Positions 1 through 6,272 of a DNA stretch of 8,032 bases are shown in pieces (positions within the stretch are counted from its first letter, which is position 1; the number at the start of each line of letters is the position of its first letter). This stretch comes from Chitinophagales bacterium (GTDB taxonomy: Bacteria > Bacteroidota > Bacteroidia > Chitinophagales > Saprospiraceae), in the NCBI GenBank assembly GCA_013298445.1, contig JAAFHQ010000250.1:1-8032 (forward strand), given 5' to 3'. A program made the position numbers and the translations under genes. The notes under the pieces are model-generated. The model had not been told where the DNA came from. It saw only the letters and a list, made by a program, of their open reading frames with translations, and made no database searches.

Positions 1-1421
1 AAATAGCCAAAGAAGTTGTACCAGTAGTTGGCACCACAGAACGCCAATGGAGAACTCAGGTATGATCCTGGGTTGTTGTGGTTCCAGGAAGCCAAAATAC
101 CTTCTGGTGAACGGGTATTGCTCAGTTCCTTGATTTTGTTCATGTCCAGGTTCCGGTGGAACCAAGAGTTAAAGGAACCGGTACTGTTGTTGGAATAGCC
201 GTCTTGAAATTCACCATTTACTTTGGTAGTGGTAAAGTTGATGTTGGCGCCTACTTCAAAGTGTTTGCTCAGGTTGAGGGTATTCTGGGTAGACAAAGTG
301 TATTTGTCCAAACCAGAATTGGGCAACAAACCTTTGGTATTCTGCTTGGTCAAAGATACCCGGGAAGAATAACCATCACCAGCTTTGGTAAAGTTCAGGT
401 TGGTGTTGGTACTTACCCCGGTGTTGTAAAAGTCACGGATGTTGTTGGGTTGAGCCACCAATTTTTCAGTCTTGCCAAAGTCAGGTGTGCCTACATACCA
501 GGAATACCATGGAATGTACTCCTGACCAACCATACGTGGACCCCAGCTGGCGTCGTCAGAATAGTCGTGGTAGTATTTGCCGCTGAGTGTTTTCCATTCT
601 TCGGGCATACCTGCTTCCCACTCAAATTTGATCAAATCCGCCGATGCACCACCCGCATACGCGTTTTGGTATTTGGGCAGGATGTACACCTTGTCGAGGA
701 AAGTACTCTGGTTGAACTGAATACCAATACCTGGGCGCTTGGCAGCTTTTTTGGTGGTCACCACGATTACCCCGGCATCACCGCGCTGGCCGTAGATGGC
801 CGTAGCGTTTGGTCCTTTCAACACGGTTAGCGACTCAATGTCGTCCATGTTGAAATCGAGTGCATCTGCAGGCGTACCATCAATAACGTACAATGGAGCC
901 TTGTCTGTCAATGAGCCCGCACCACGAATCCGAATGGTAGAGTTTTGATCCAATTTGACTGTAGACTGACCACGCAACTGCACACCAGCTATTTTACCAG
1001 CCAGGGCGTTGTTGAGGTTGGTCTGACGGATCACGTTCAGGTCTTCAGACTTTAACGTTTGTACGGCATAAGGCACTGATTTTTCTGAACGTTTGATACC
1101 CAAACCGGTAATCACCGTTTCTTCAAGTGTAATCCCTGCCTCAAGGGTCACATCCAGTACATTAGAACTGCCGAGTGTGATTTCCTGGGTGTTGTACCCC
1201 GTGTAACTAACAACAAGAATGGAAGCGTTGGCGGGAACGGAAAGGCTGTATGTCCCATCGATGTCGGTAACGGTACCGCTGGTGGTACCTTTTGCAAGAA
1301 TACTCGCACCAATAAGTACTTCTCCTTGCTTGTCGATCACTTTACCAGTAACAGTTCGTTGTGCCCATGTAGCTACACACGCGAACAGTACCAGCACAAG
1401 TGCTAGTAAGTGTTTTTTCAT
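1..1421 (-). CDS. SusC/RagA-family TonB-linked outer membrane receptor, N-terminal 473 codons (3' end cut by window)
   Basis: Outer membrane TonB-dependent transporter of the SusC/RagA type, which imports oligosaccharides or peptides together with a SusD-like lipoprotein. The frame is open from ATG at 1421 to the left edge, so the protein is partial. Seen: a signal peptide (MKKHLLALVLVLFACVATWA, likely cut before Q21); a carboxypeptidase-regulatory-like beta-sandwich domain at about residues 22-105 (VTGKVIDKQGEVLIGASI, then VSYTGYNTQEI); the family hinge ITGLGIKR near 110-117; and a TonB plug domain at about 118-225 with IRIRG, PLYVIDG (from P176) and IYGQRGDAGVIVVTTKK (from I209). The start of the barrel follows. 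There is no STN domain before the regulatory-like domain. I translated about the first 275 codons (from 1421 to about 600) base by base and saw no frameshift; the rest was read less closely. By family habit a susD partner should lie beyond the left edge. The substrate cannot be told from this part. Confidence 0.95.
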   Translation of the reverse strand, partial: MKKHLLALVLVLFACVATWAQRTVTGKVIDKQGEVLIGASILAKGTTSGTVTDIDGTYSLSVPANASILVVSYTGYNTQEITLGSSNVLDVTLEAGITLEETVITGLGIKRSEKSVPYAVQTLKSEDLNVIRQTNLNNALAGKIAGVQLRGQSTVKLDQNSTIRIRGAGSLTDKAPLYVIDGTPADALDFNMDDIESLTVLKGPNATAIYGQRGDAGVIVVTTKKAAKRPGIGIQFNQSTFLDKVYILPKYQNAYAGGASADLIKFEWEAGMPEEWKTLSGKYYHDYSDDASWGPRMVGQEYIPWYSWYVGTPDFGKTEKLVAQPNNIRDFYNTGVSTNTNLNFTKAGDGYSSRVSLTKQNTKGLLPNSGLDKYTLSTQNTLNLSKHFEVGANINFTTTKVNGEFQDGYSNNSTGSFNSWFHRNLDMNKIKELSNTRSPEGILASWNHNNPGSYLSSPLAFCGANYWYNFFGY

Positions 1422-1643
1422 ACTATCGCTGTTTTACGTTGAAAAAAATAAAATTTTGTCTTGCCAGTCGGCGACAAAGACAGTGGAATATTACGGCTTG
1501 CTCATGGATTTTTGATAATTTAAGGTCGAATAACTCAAAAATTGTCAATAATTAGCCAAGTTTGGCCATTCATTTTATGGATTTATCATTTTTTTTCCAG
1601 CAAATTGTTTTCGTAAGATGATATTTTTTTTCATATAGGGAAA
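1422..1643 (-). promoter_or_regulatory. AT-rich leader between pdxJ and the SusC-like gene
   Basis: This 222-bp gap lies downstream of pdxJ and upstream of the receptor start at 1421, so it probably carries the receptor promoter and 5' leader. It is strongly AT-rich, with runs such as tttttttt. I found no full match to the Bacteroidota promoter pattern (TTG, 17-23 bp, TAnnTTTG). The nearest partial matches on the minus strand are TGTCTTTG (about 1472-1479) and TAAATTAT, and neither has a convincing upstream element. No SD sequence precedes the ATG. A short perfect palindrome, GCCAA-gt-TTGGC, sits at 1555-1566. It could be an operator or a weak structure downstream of pdxJ, but a 5-bp stem proves little. 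There is no clear rho-independent terminator for pdxJ. Confidence 0.4.
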
Positions 1644-2363
1644 TTAAACCAATTGCCGCAAATACATCTGGATTGTATTTTGGAGTCCGAAGTATAAGGC
1701 ATCACAAACCAGGGCATGGCCAATCGATACCTCTTGAAGCCCCTTTACCTCATTCTTGTAAAAATTCAGGTTTTGGAGGTTCAAGTCATGCCCGGCATTG
1801 ACACCCAAACCCAGGTTCACGGCCAGTTGGGCGCAGTCCACATGTTTTTTGACCGCTTCTGCAGGATTTTTCAAAAAATCTTTGGCAAAATGCCCGGTAT
1901 AAAATTCGATGCGATCGGCACCTACCGCTTTGGCACCTTCAACCAGTCGCTCATCTGCGTCCAAAAAAATAGATACCCGAATCCCTGCTGCCTTCAATTC
2001 GCCGACTACATCCACCAAAAAGTCATGGTATTTTAAGGTATCCCAACCCTGATCGGAGGTGAGGGCTTGAGGGCCATCGGGCACCAGTGTGGCTTGATGG
2101 GGTTGGACCTGGGTGACTTCCCGCATGAAGCGTACATCGGGATTCCCTTCGATGTTGAATTCGGTGCTTACCACTTCTTTCAGGAGAGGTAAATCATCAA
2201 AACGCACATGGCGTTCGTCGGGGCGGGGATGTACAGTAATCCCCTGCGCACCAAATGCTTCACAGTCTCTGGCAATCTGGGTGAGATCGGGTAGATTAGA
2301 GCCTCTGGAATTGCGGATTAGCGCAATTTTGTTGATGTTGACACTTAGACGTACGTTTGCCAT
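1644..2363 (-). CDS. pdxJ: Pyridoxine 5'-phosphate synthase PdxJ
   Basis: A cytosolic TIM-barrel enzyme that condenses 1-deoxy-D-xylulose 5-phosphate with 3-amino-2-oxopropyl phosphate to pyridoxine 5'-phosphate, the last ring-forming step of the DXP-dependent vitamin B6 route. The protein is 239 residues, the usual family length, and looks complete. Visible motifs are VNINKIA with N9 and K12, RNSRG with R20, ITVHPRPDERH with H45 and R47, FNIEG with E72, the barrel strand SIFLDADE, E153 in IEFYTG, NAGHDL with H192, and SIGHAL with G215-H216. These match the known phosphate-binding and catalytic positions of PdxJ. NINK in place of the enterobacterial NIDH is normal for Bacteroidota. The ATG at 2363 is the only sensible start, as the frame upstream runs into repeat arm A. 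The mRNA just before it reads CTCAACC-ATG, with no SD. No B6-pathway partner lies nearby. Confidence 0.97.
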   Translation of the reverse strand: MANVRLSVNINKIALIRNSRGSNLPDLTQIARDCEAFGAQGITVHPRPDERHVRFDDLPLLKEVVSTEFNIEGNPDVRFMREVTQVQPHQATLVPDGPQALTSDQGWDTLKYHDFLVDVVGELKAAGIRVSIFLDADERLVEGAKAVGADRIEFYTGHFAKDFLKNPAEAVKKHVDCAQLAVNLGLGVNAGHDLNLQNLNFYKNEVKGLQEVSIGHALVCDALYFGLQNTIQMYLRQLV

Positions 2364-2502
2364 GGTTGAGGAGGTTGAGAAGTTGAGGAAGGTTGAGGGA
2401 GGTTGAGAAGGTTGAGGCTACCGCGAGCAATTTTGACATGTCCTTGTCTAAGTCACTGTGGCAGCCTCAACCTTCTCAACCTCCCTCAACCTTCCTCAAC
2501 TT
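2364..2502. repeat. Palindromic repeat element A (GTTGAG arms, GC-rich core)
   Basis: First of three related intergenic palindromes. A perfect 40-bp inverted repeat pairs 2380-2419 with 2463-2502 across a 43-bp spacer. The left arm carries about two more GTTGAG units reaching the pdxJ start codon at 2363. Arm units are irregular, 8-10 bp (GGTTGAGG-A, GGTTGAGA-A and similar). The core at 2416-2466 begins GGCTACCGCGAGC. It then has a loop with GACA...TTGTC, and ends in a decayed right half (CACTGTGGCAGCC, where element C has GCTCGCGGTAGCC). It separates the divergent genes pdxJ and the CPBP protease. What is seen is the palindrome. Its role (REP/MITE-like repeat, RNA hairpin or cis-regulatory site) is inference. 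I do not recognise it as a named family. Confidence 0.9.
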
Positions 2503-2528
2503 GTTTCCCACAAAGCTCGATATTTTTT
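2501..2528 (+). promoter_or_regulatory. Candidate Bacteroidota-type promoter for the CPBP protease-cdsA pair
   Basis: TTG at 2501-2503 is followed 17 bp later by TATTTTTT at 2521-2528, which fits TAnnTTTG in all but the last base. The spacing is at the short end of the range described for Bacteroidota promoters (TTG, 17-23 bp, TAnnTTTG). It would start transcription a few bases further on, some 35-40 nt before the ATG at 2573. The TTG touches the outer end of repeat arm A. The match is partial and the region AT-rich, so chance is quite possible. Confidence 0.3.
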
Positions 2529-2572
2529 CCCCGAATGATCAAGGACTTTACGTAATTTTACCAAAAAAATAC

Positions 2573-3496
2573 ATGGACTACCCACTCCCGGAATCAGAAA
2601 TGCCTGTTCAACGTAAAGAGGCCTCCCCCTGGATGATGTTACTTTGCCTCGTTGGTTTTATGTTGGTCGGTTTGATCCTTGGCTCAATGCTCGTCAATGC
2701 CTTGATGCGTGCACAAGGTTTGGATGGCTTGTCTTTTTTAGGCAATATGAACGAAGATGCCGGTTTACAACAACGCAATCTGGCACGCTGGGCCAATCTT
2801 TTTCCCCATCTTTTTGCATTTACAGGAGCTTCAGTGGCTGTTGCCTTGCTTTTTTTTAGGGGTAGCTGGTTGCAAAAACTACAGTTGCAGCGCTGGCCAA
2901 GTTGGTTGTTTATTGCCGGAGGAATTTTGTTTGTGCTAGCCATTTTTCCGGTGGCACAAACCAGCTATTGGCTCAATCAGCAGTTGCCATTGCCGATGTG
3001 GATGAAAGACATGGAAAAAAGTGCCAACGAGTTGGTCAAAATATTGCTCCACATGGATGGCCCGGCAGAGTTATTGCTCAATTTGCTTACCGTTGGGGTA
3101 GTTGCAGCTTTGGGTGAAGAACTGGTTTTCCGGGGGATTGTTCAGCAACAAATGAACAAGTTTGTTAAAAATCCTATCCTCAGCATTTGGATCACTGCCA
3201 TCATTTTTAGTGCCATCCATATGCAGTTTGTTGGTTTTTTACCCCGCATGATTTTAGGAGCTGGTTTGGGTTATTTGTTTTACTGGTCACGCAGTTTGTG
3301 GTTGCCTATTCTGGTCCATTTTTTGTTCAACAGTTTACAAGTGATTGCTTATTATTTTCTGGGTGAAAAAGCTGATCAGTTTTCGCCCGATCAGGCCATC
3401 GATAGTCCAAATTGGCTGGGAGGCATATTTGGCTTGGCCATATTGGTCGTGGTAGGATTCTACTTGAGCCGTTTACATAAACAGCAAAATAGCTAA
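2573..3496 (+). CDS. CPBP family intramembrane glutamic endopeptidase (Rce1/Abi-like membrane protein)
   Basis: A polytopic inner-membrane protein of the CPBP (CAAX protease and bacteriocin-processing) family, whose members cut peptides within the membrane; the target here is unknown. All three family motifs are present: EELVFR (E182, E183, R187), FSAIH (F212, H216) and HFLFN (H249, N253), which hold the catalytic Glu and His residues. Hydrophobic segments include residues about 20-45, 75-95, 105-125, 170-190, 200-220, 235-260 and 285-302. I chose the ATG at 2573 (307 aa) because upstream codons in frame are translated repeat arm A; the ATG at 2600 is an alternative. The frame can be read up to about 60 codons further upstream, which is almost certainly spurious. 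cdsA starts one base after its stop codon, so the two are very likely one transcript. That hints at an envelope role but does not show one. Confidence 0.9.
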   Translation: MDYPLPESEMPVQRKEASPWMMLLCLVGFMLVGLILGSMLVNALMRAQGLDGLSFLGNMNEDAGLQQRNLARWANLFPHLFAFTGASVAVALLFFRGSWLQKLQLQRWPSWLFIAGGILFVLAIFPVAQTSYWLNQQLPLPMWMKDMEKSANELVKILLHMDGPAELLLNLLTVGVVAALGEELVFRGIVQQQMNKFVKNPILSIWITAIIFSAIHMQFVGFLPRMILGAGLGYLFYWSRSLWLPILVHFLFNSLQVIAYYFLGEKADQFSPDQAIDSPNWLGGIFGLAILVVVGFYLSRLHKQQNS

Positions 3497-3497
3497 T

Positions 3498-4331
3498 ATG
3501 GGAGGTCTTCGATTGAGGGTAATCACCGCCGTATTTTTTGTATTGATTATGCTGGGGGGGGTATTTGGGGGTAAAATTCCATTCCTGCTTCTTTTTGGCT
3601 TTATCACAGCTATGTGCTTGTGGGAGTTTACGGGTTTGACTTTCCCTGAAGACAATCGCCCCAACTTGATCCGCCGATCCATTGGGGTGGCGCTAGGCTT
3701 GTTGCCTTATGCCTGGCTTAGTGCATTCAACCTGGGTATCATTCCCTACGATTGTTGGTTGCCGATGTTGGTGACCATTTTCCCTTTGTTGTTTTTGCCC
3801 TTTGTTTATGAATTGTCTCAAGGCAATACTCAGTCTTTTCAACAGGTCGGGTTCATTTTTTTGACCATATTGTATATAGGTGTACCTTTTGCCTTGTTGA
3901 ATGCGATTGCATTCATCAGCTCAGATTTTTCTTTTCACATTCCCCTTGGCCTCATGCTGATGACCTGGACGAGTGATACCAGTGCGTATCTGGTGGGGTC
4001 AAAATTGGGTAAAACGCCCCTGTTTCCCAAAATATCACCCAAAAAAACCTGGGAAGGTTCGCTGGGTGCTGCTTTTTTCACTTTGATTGTCGCTTGGGGT
4101 TTGTGGCGGTTGTTCCCGGAATTGGCCTTCCTGCATTGGTTGGTTTTGGGCATCATCGTGATTGTTTTTGGATCTATTGGGGATCTGGTTGAATCCAGTT
4201 TTAAAAGAGGCATCAATATCAAAGATTCCAGTACCCTTCTGCCCGGGCATGGAGGCTTTTTGGATCGTTTTGATGGGTTCATGTTTCAGTTGCCTTTTTC
4301 GGCAGCCTATTTATTTTGGATCATTAATTAA
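3498..4331 (+). CDS. cdsA: Phosphatidate cytidylyltransferase (CDP-diacylglycerol synthase)
   Basis: An inner-membrane enzyme that converts phosphatidic acid and CTP to CDP-diacylglycerol and pyrophosphate, the precursor of phosphatidylserine, phosphatidylethanolamine and phosphatidylglycerol. At 277 residues it is normal for the family. Residues 234-259 carry the full CDS signature (SFKRGINIKDS, then LPGHGGFLDRFD) with the metal- and substrate-binding Lys, Asp and His residues. Earlier conserved segments are TSDTSAY (D160) and SPKKTWEG (180-187). Multiple hydrophobic helices cover the N-terminal half. The ATG at 3498 is one base after the stop of the CPBP gene, so translation is probably coupled. 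The coding sequence holds a run of eight G at 3554-3561 and five more at 3567-3571, encoding Gly-rich LGGVFGGK in the first helix. psd follows 88 nt downstream, beyond repeat B. Confidence 0.97.
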   Translation: MGGLRLRVITAVFFVLIMLGGVFGGKIPFLLLFGFITAMCLWEFTGLTFPEDNRPNLIRRSIGVALGLLPYAWLSAFNLGIIPYDCWLPMLVTIFPLLFLPFVYELSQGNTQSFQQVGFIFLTILYIGVPFALLNAIAFISSDFSFHIPLGLMLMTWTSDTSAYLVGSKLGKTPLFPKISPKKTWEGSLGAAFFTLIVAWGLWRLFPELAFLHWLVLGIIVIVFGSIGDLVESSFKRGINIKDSSTLLPGHGGFLDRFDGFMFQLPFSAAYLFWIIN

Positions 4332-4332
4332 A

Positions 4333-4418
4333 GGTTGAGAAGTTGAGGAGTTGAGAAAGTTTAGGCTACCGCGAGCGACACTCAACTTCTCAACTTCTCA
4401 ACTCCTCAACTTCTCAAC
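4333..4418. repeat. Palindromic repeat element B (GTTGAG arms, half core)
   Basis: Second copy of the family, filling almost all of the gap between cdsA (stop 4329-4331) and psd (ATG 4420). A perfect 24-bp inverted repeat pairs 4334-4357 with 4395-4418 over a 37-bp spacer. Left arm units are GTTGAGAA, GTTGAGGA, GTTGAGAA and then one GTTTAG. Only the left half of the core is present: GGCTACCGCGAGCG at 4364-4377, then ACA, after which CTCAAC units begin at once. The nested loop and right half of the core seen in C are missing, so B looks like a deletion form. In a cdsA-psd transcript the right arm would end one base before the psd AUG, so a hairpin could affect psd translation. There is no U-tract after it, so it is not a classical terminator. 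Confidence 0.88.
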
Positions 4419-4419
4419 T

Positions 4420-5067
4420 ATGTCCATACATCGCGAAGGTTACCTCATCATTCTCATCGCCACCCTTTTGCTAGTTGGGGTGAATCTATTGTGTGCACAG
4501 TATTTGCCAATTCTCCAACCCTGGTTGGGCGTTCTTAGCTTGGGCTTTTGGGGCTTGATCGTGCAGTTTTTCCGCAACCCCAAACGGGCTATTCCAACAA
4601 TGGGAGAAGGCATTATTTACGCTCCCGCCGATGGGCAAGTGGTTGTCATTGAGGAAGCGGAGGAACCCGAGTATTTCAAGGAAAAAAAATTACAGGTTTC
4701 CATCTTTATGTCGCCCTTGAATGTGCACGTCAACCGAGCCGCCATTGGGGGAACCGTACAATACGCCCAATACCATCCTGGTAAATACCTGGTGGCCTGG
4801 CACCCCAAGTCCTCCACCGAAAATGAAAGAACTACCGTGGTGATCAAAAATGGCAAAGTGGAAATTTTGTTGCGCCAAATCGCAGGGGCAGTAGCCCGGC
4901 GGATCCGTTATTACGTGAAGCCCGGGCAAACCCTGGTGCAGGGTGAAGAATTTGGATTCATCAAATTTGGTTCGCGGGTGGATCTCTTTTTACCCCTCGA
5001 TGCGGAGGTAAAAGTGAAAATTGGGCAAAAAGTGAAGGGGAATGTGGATGTGATTGCGGTGTGCTAA
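4420..5067 (+). CDS. psd: Phosphatidylserine decarboxylase, short form (pyruvoyl proenzyme)
   Basis: Converts phosphatidylserine to phosphatidylethanolamine. The proenzyme cuts itself and turns a Ser into the pyruvoyl cofactor. With the ATG at 4420 it is 215 residues, the short-form length. Residues about 5-47 form two hydrophobic segments (YLIILIATLLLVGVNLL and LGVLSLGFWGLIVQF) anchoring it in the inner membrane. The APADGQV segment holds D71 and NVHVNR holds H103, likely counterparts of the family Asp and His. FGSR has the cleavage site at G184-S185, giving a beta chain of 184 and an alpha chain of 31 residues. HPGKYLVAWHPKSSTENERT (about 121-140) is typical of short-form enzymes. An upstream TTG in frame lies inside repeat B and was rejected as a start. 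It acts after CdsA and a PS synthase not seen in this window. Confidence 0.95.
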   Translation: MSIHREGYLIILIATLLLVGVNLLCAQYLPILQPWLGVLSLGFWGLIVQFFRNPKRAIPTMGEGIIYAPADGQVVVIEEAEEPEYFKEKKLQVSIFMSPLNVHVNRAAIGGTVQYAQYHPGKYLVAWHPKSSTENERTTVVIKNGKVEILLRQIAGAVARRIRYYVKPGQTLVQGEEFGFIKFGSRVDLFLPLDAEVKVKIGQKVKGNVDVIAVC

Positions 5068-6089
5068 CGGATATTTTCCACCCACACTGGCTGCCCCTTG
5101 GTATCAATATAGGCCCATTTTCCAGCTGCAATCACCAGGGCCAATCCATTTTTGAAGGTTCCCCCTTGACGGTAGAGCGGCGGAATAACCATTTCCCCGG
5201 AGCGATCAATATAACCCCAGGAGCCTTTGCTGTTCACTGCGGCCAAACCTTCTGAAAATACATTGGCATCCTGAAATTGGAGGGGGATCTGTTCTTTCCC
5301 AGTGGGATCAATGTAGCCGTACAATTTATCTTGTTGCACCGGGGCTAAACCATCACTAAAATCGCCTACTGCACCATATTGTGGTGCTACAATTTCTTCG
5401 CCTTTTTGGTTGATAAACCCAAAAAGATTGTCGCGGCAAATGATGGCCATCCCGTCAAAAAAATCGCCATTGGAAACCCCTTCTTTGTACAAATATTGGG
5501 GTTCACAAAGGGTTTTTCCTTGTCGATTGAGCAAGCCCCAAAGTCGGCGATGAACACAAACGGCTATGTCCTCCTGATACGGCAAACATTTTTCATAGGG
5601 TGTACTGAAGGCTAAAAAGCCATCTGGTTCAATGAACCCCGAACCTTCGTTCCAGGCTATGGGTGCCAGTCCTTTGCTGAAGGGGCCCGCCCATTCGTAC
5701 TGGGGTTGTACCACCCAATCGCCTTCCGGATCGATGTAGCCATACTGTCGCCGACGGCTTACTGCAGCCAAACCTGCGTTAAAATCGCCCGCCTGGTCGT
5801 ACTGAATATCGATAACTATATTGCATTTTTGATCGATGTACCCCCATCTGTTGACCAGTTGTGCCCGAGCCAGGCCCTCTTCAAAATAACCTACAAAATT
5901 GAAAAAATGCTTGATCAACAAGCGCCCCAAAGTGTCCATTGGCACCCACTTGTCATTGAGGCGAATACGGGAATAGCCATTAAAAAAGTCTTCCGCTTCA
6001 TAATATTGTGGCTCAATAACTACCTCTCCACGGTGGTTGATAAAACCGAATTTTCCTTTCTCTCTGATCTTGAATAGTGCCTGGTTCAT
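5064..6089 (-). CDS. WG repeat-containing protein, ten repeats
   Basis: A 341-residue protein made almost wholly of WG repeats, a beta-rich unit of about 31-36 residues with the pattern (K/L)xGyIDxxGxxVIxPqYxxaxxFxxGLAxV. I count ten: KFGFINHRG, KWVPMDTLG, RWGYIDQKC, QYGYIDPEG, GSGFIEPDG, LWGLLNRQG, LFGFINQKG, LYGYIDPTG, SWGYIDRSG and a final partial KWAYIDTKG. Repeats 2, 5 and 6 are the most divergent. No other domain, transmembrane segment or signal peptide is visible with the start at 6089. WG proteins are common in Bacteroidota, but their molecular role is mostly unknown; binding or scaffolding is the usual guess. I chose the ATG at 6089 because codons upstream come from repeat C and its flank. 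The stop codon overlaps that of the convergent psd gene. Confidence 0.9.
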   Translation of the reverse strand: MNQALFKIREKGKFGFINHRGEVVIEPQYYEAEDFFNGYSRIRLNDKWVPMDTLGRLLIKHFFNFVGYFEEGLARAQLVNRWGYIDQKCNIVIDIQYDQAGDFNAGLAAVSRRRQYGYIDPEGDWVVQPQYEWAGPFSKGLAPIAWNEGSGFIEPDGFLAFSTPYEKCLPYQEDIAVCVHRRLWGLLNRQGKTLCEPQYLYKEGVSNGDFFDGMAIICRDNLFGFINQKGEEIVAPQYGAVGDFSDGLAPVQQDKLYGYIDPTGKEQIPLQFQDANVFSEGLAAVNSKGSWGYIDRSGEMVIPPLYRQGGTFKNGLALVIAAGKWAYIDTKGQPVWVENIR

Positions 6090-6120
6090 AGGTTGCGGGG
6101 ATGAAGAACGCGGAGCGAAG

Positions 6121-6272
6121 ATAAAGAAAAAGTTGAGAGACGTTGAGGAAGGTTGAGGAGGTTTAGTGAGGTTTAGGCTACCGCGAGCGTTTTTGACAAT
6201 GTCCTTGTCCAAGTCGCTCGCGGTAGCCTAAACCTTCTAAACCTCCCTAAACCTTCTCAACCTTTTCTTTAT
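6121..6272. repeat. Palindromic repeat element C (GTTGAG/GTTTAG arms, complete core)
   Basis: Third and best-preserved copy. The inner perfect 20-bp stem pairs 6170-6189 with 6215-6234 and includes the full core, GGCTACCGCGAGCG and its complement. The 25-nt loop (6190-6214) holds a nested inverted repeat, GACAA at 6195-6199 and TTGTC at 6205-6209. Arm units next to the core are GTTTAG on both sides; the outer units are GTTGAG. Arms differ by a unit or so and a few bases. The outermost 17 bp (6121-6137 and 6256-6272) again pair with one mismatch and carry ATAAAGAAAA beyond the GTTGAG units, so the palindrome spans 152 bp. It lies between the divergent WG-repeat and anti-sigma genes. Function is not known. 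Confidence 0.9.

Noticed and set aside
156..830. A 224-codon open frame on the plus strand inside the SusC-like gene
   Set aside because: It lies antisense to a clear receptor coding sequence, and its translation has no recognisable domain. It is a shadow of the real frame.
1362..1421. Lipoprotein signal (Cys15) in the SusC-like protein
   Set aside because: LFAC is a poor lipobox (Phe at -2), and the ATWA-Q junction gives a good ordinary signal peptidase site, as expected for a SusC-type barrel.
1219..1515. A plus-strand open frame crossing the receptor start codon
   Set aside because: Most of it is antisense to the signal peptide and first domain of the SusC-like protein; its translation is low in information and has no family match.
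2364..2502. The GTTGAG array as a CRISPR or tandem-repeat minisatellite
   Set aside because: Units are 8-10 bp with no spacers, the array reverses orientation at the core, and no cas genes are near. It is a palindrome, not an array of direct repeats.
4333..4418. Repeat B as a rho-independent terminator of cdsA
   Set aside because: The arm stem is long but moderate in GC and has no U-tract after it; the right arm runs directly into the psd start codon.
6126..6212. Coding by the repeat (the minus strand of C reads as an extension of the WG protein)
   Set aside because: The frame begins at TTG in the core, and its residues come from simple repeat units. The first WG repeat starts only just after the ATG at 6089.
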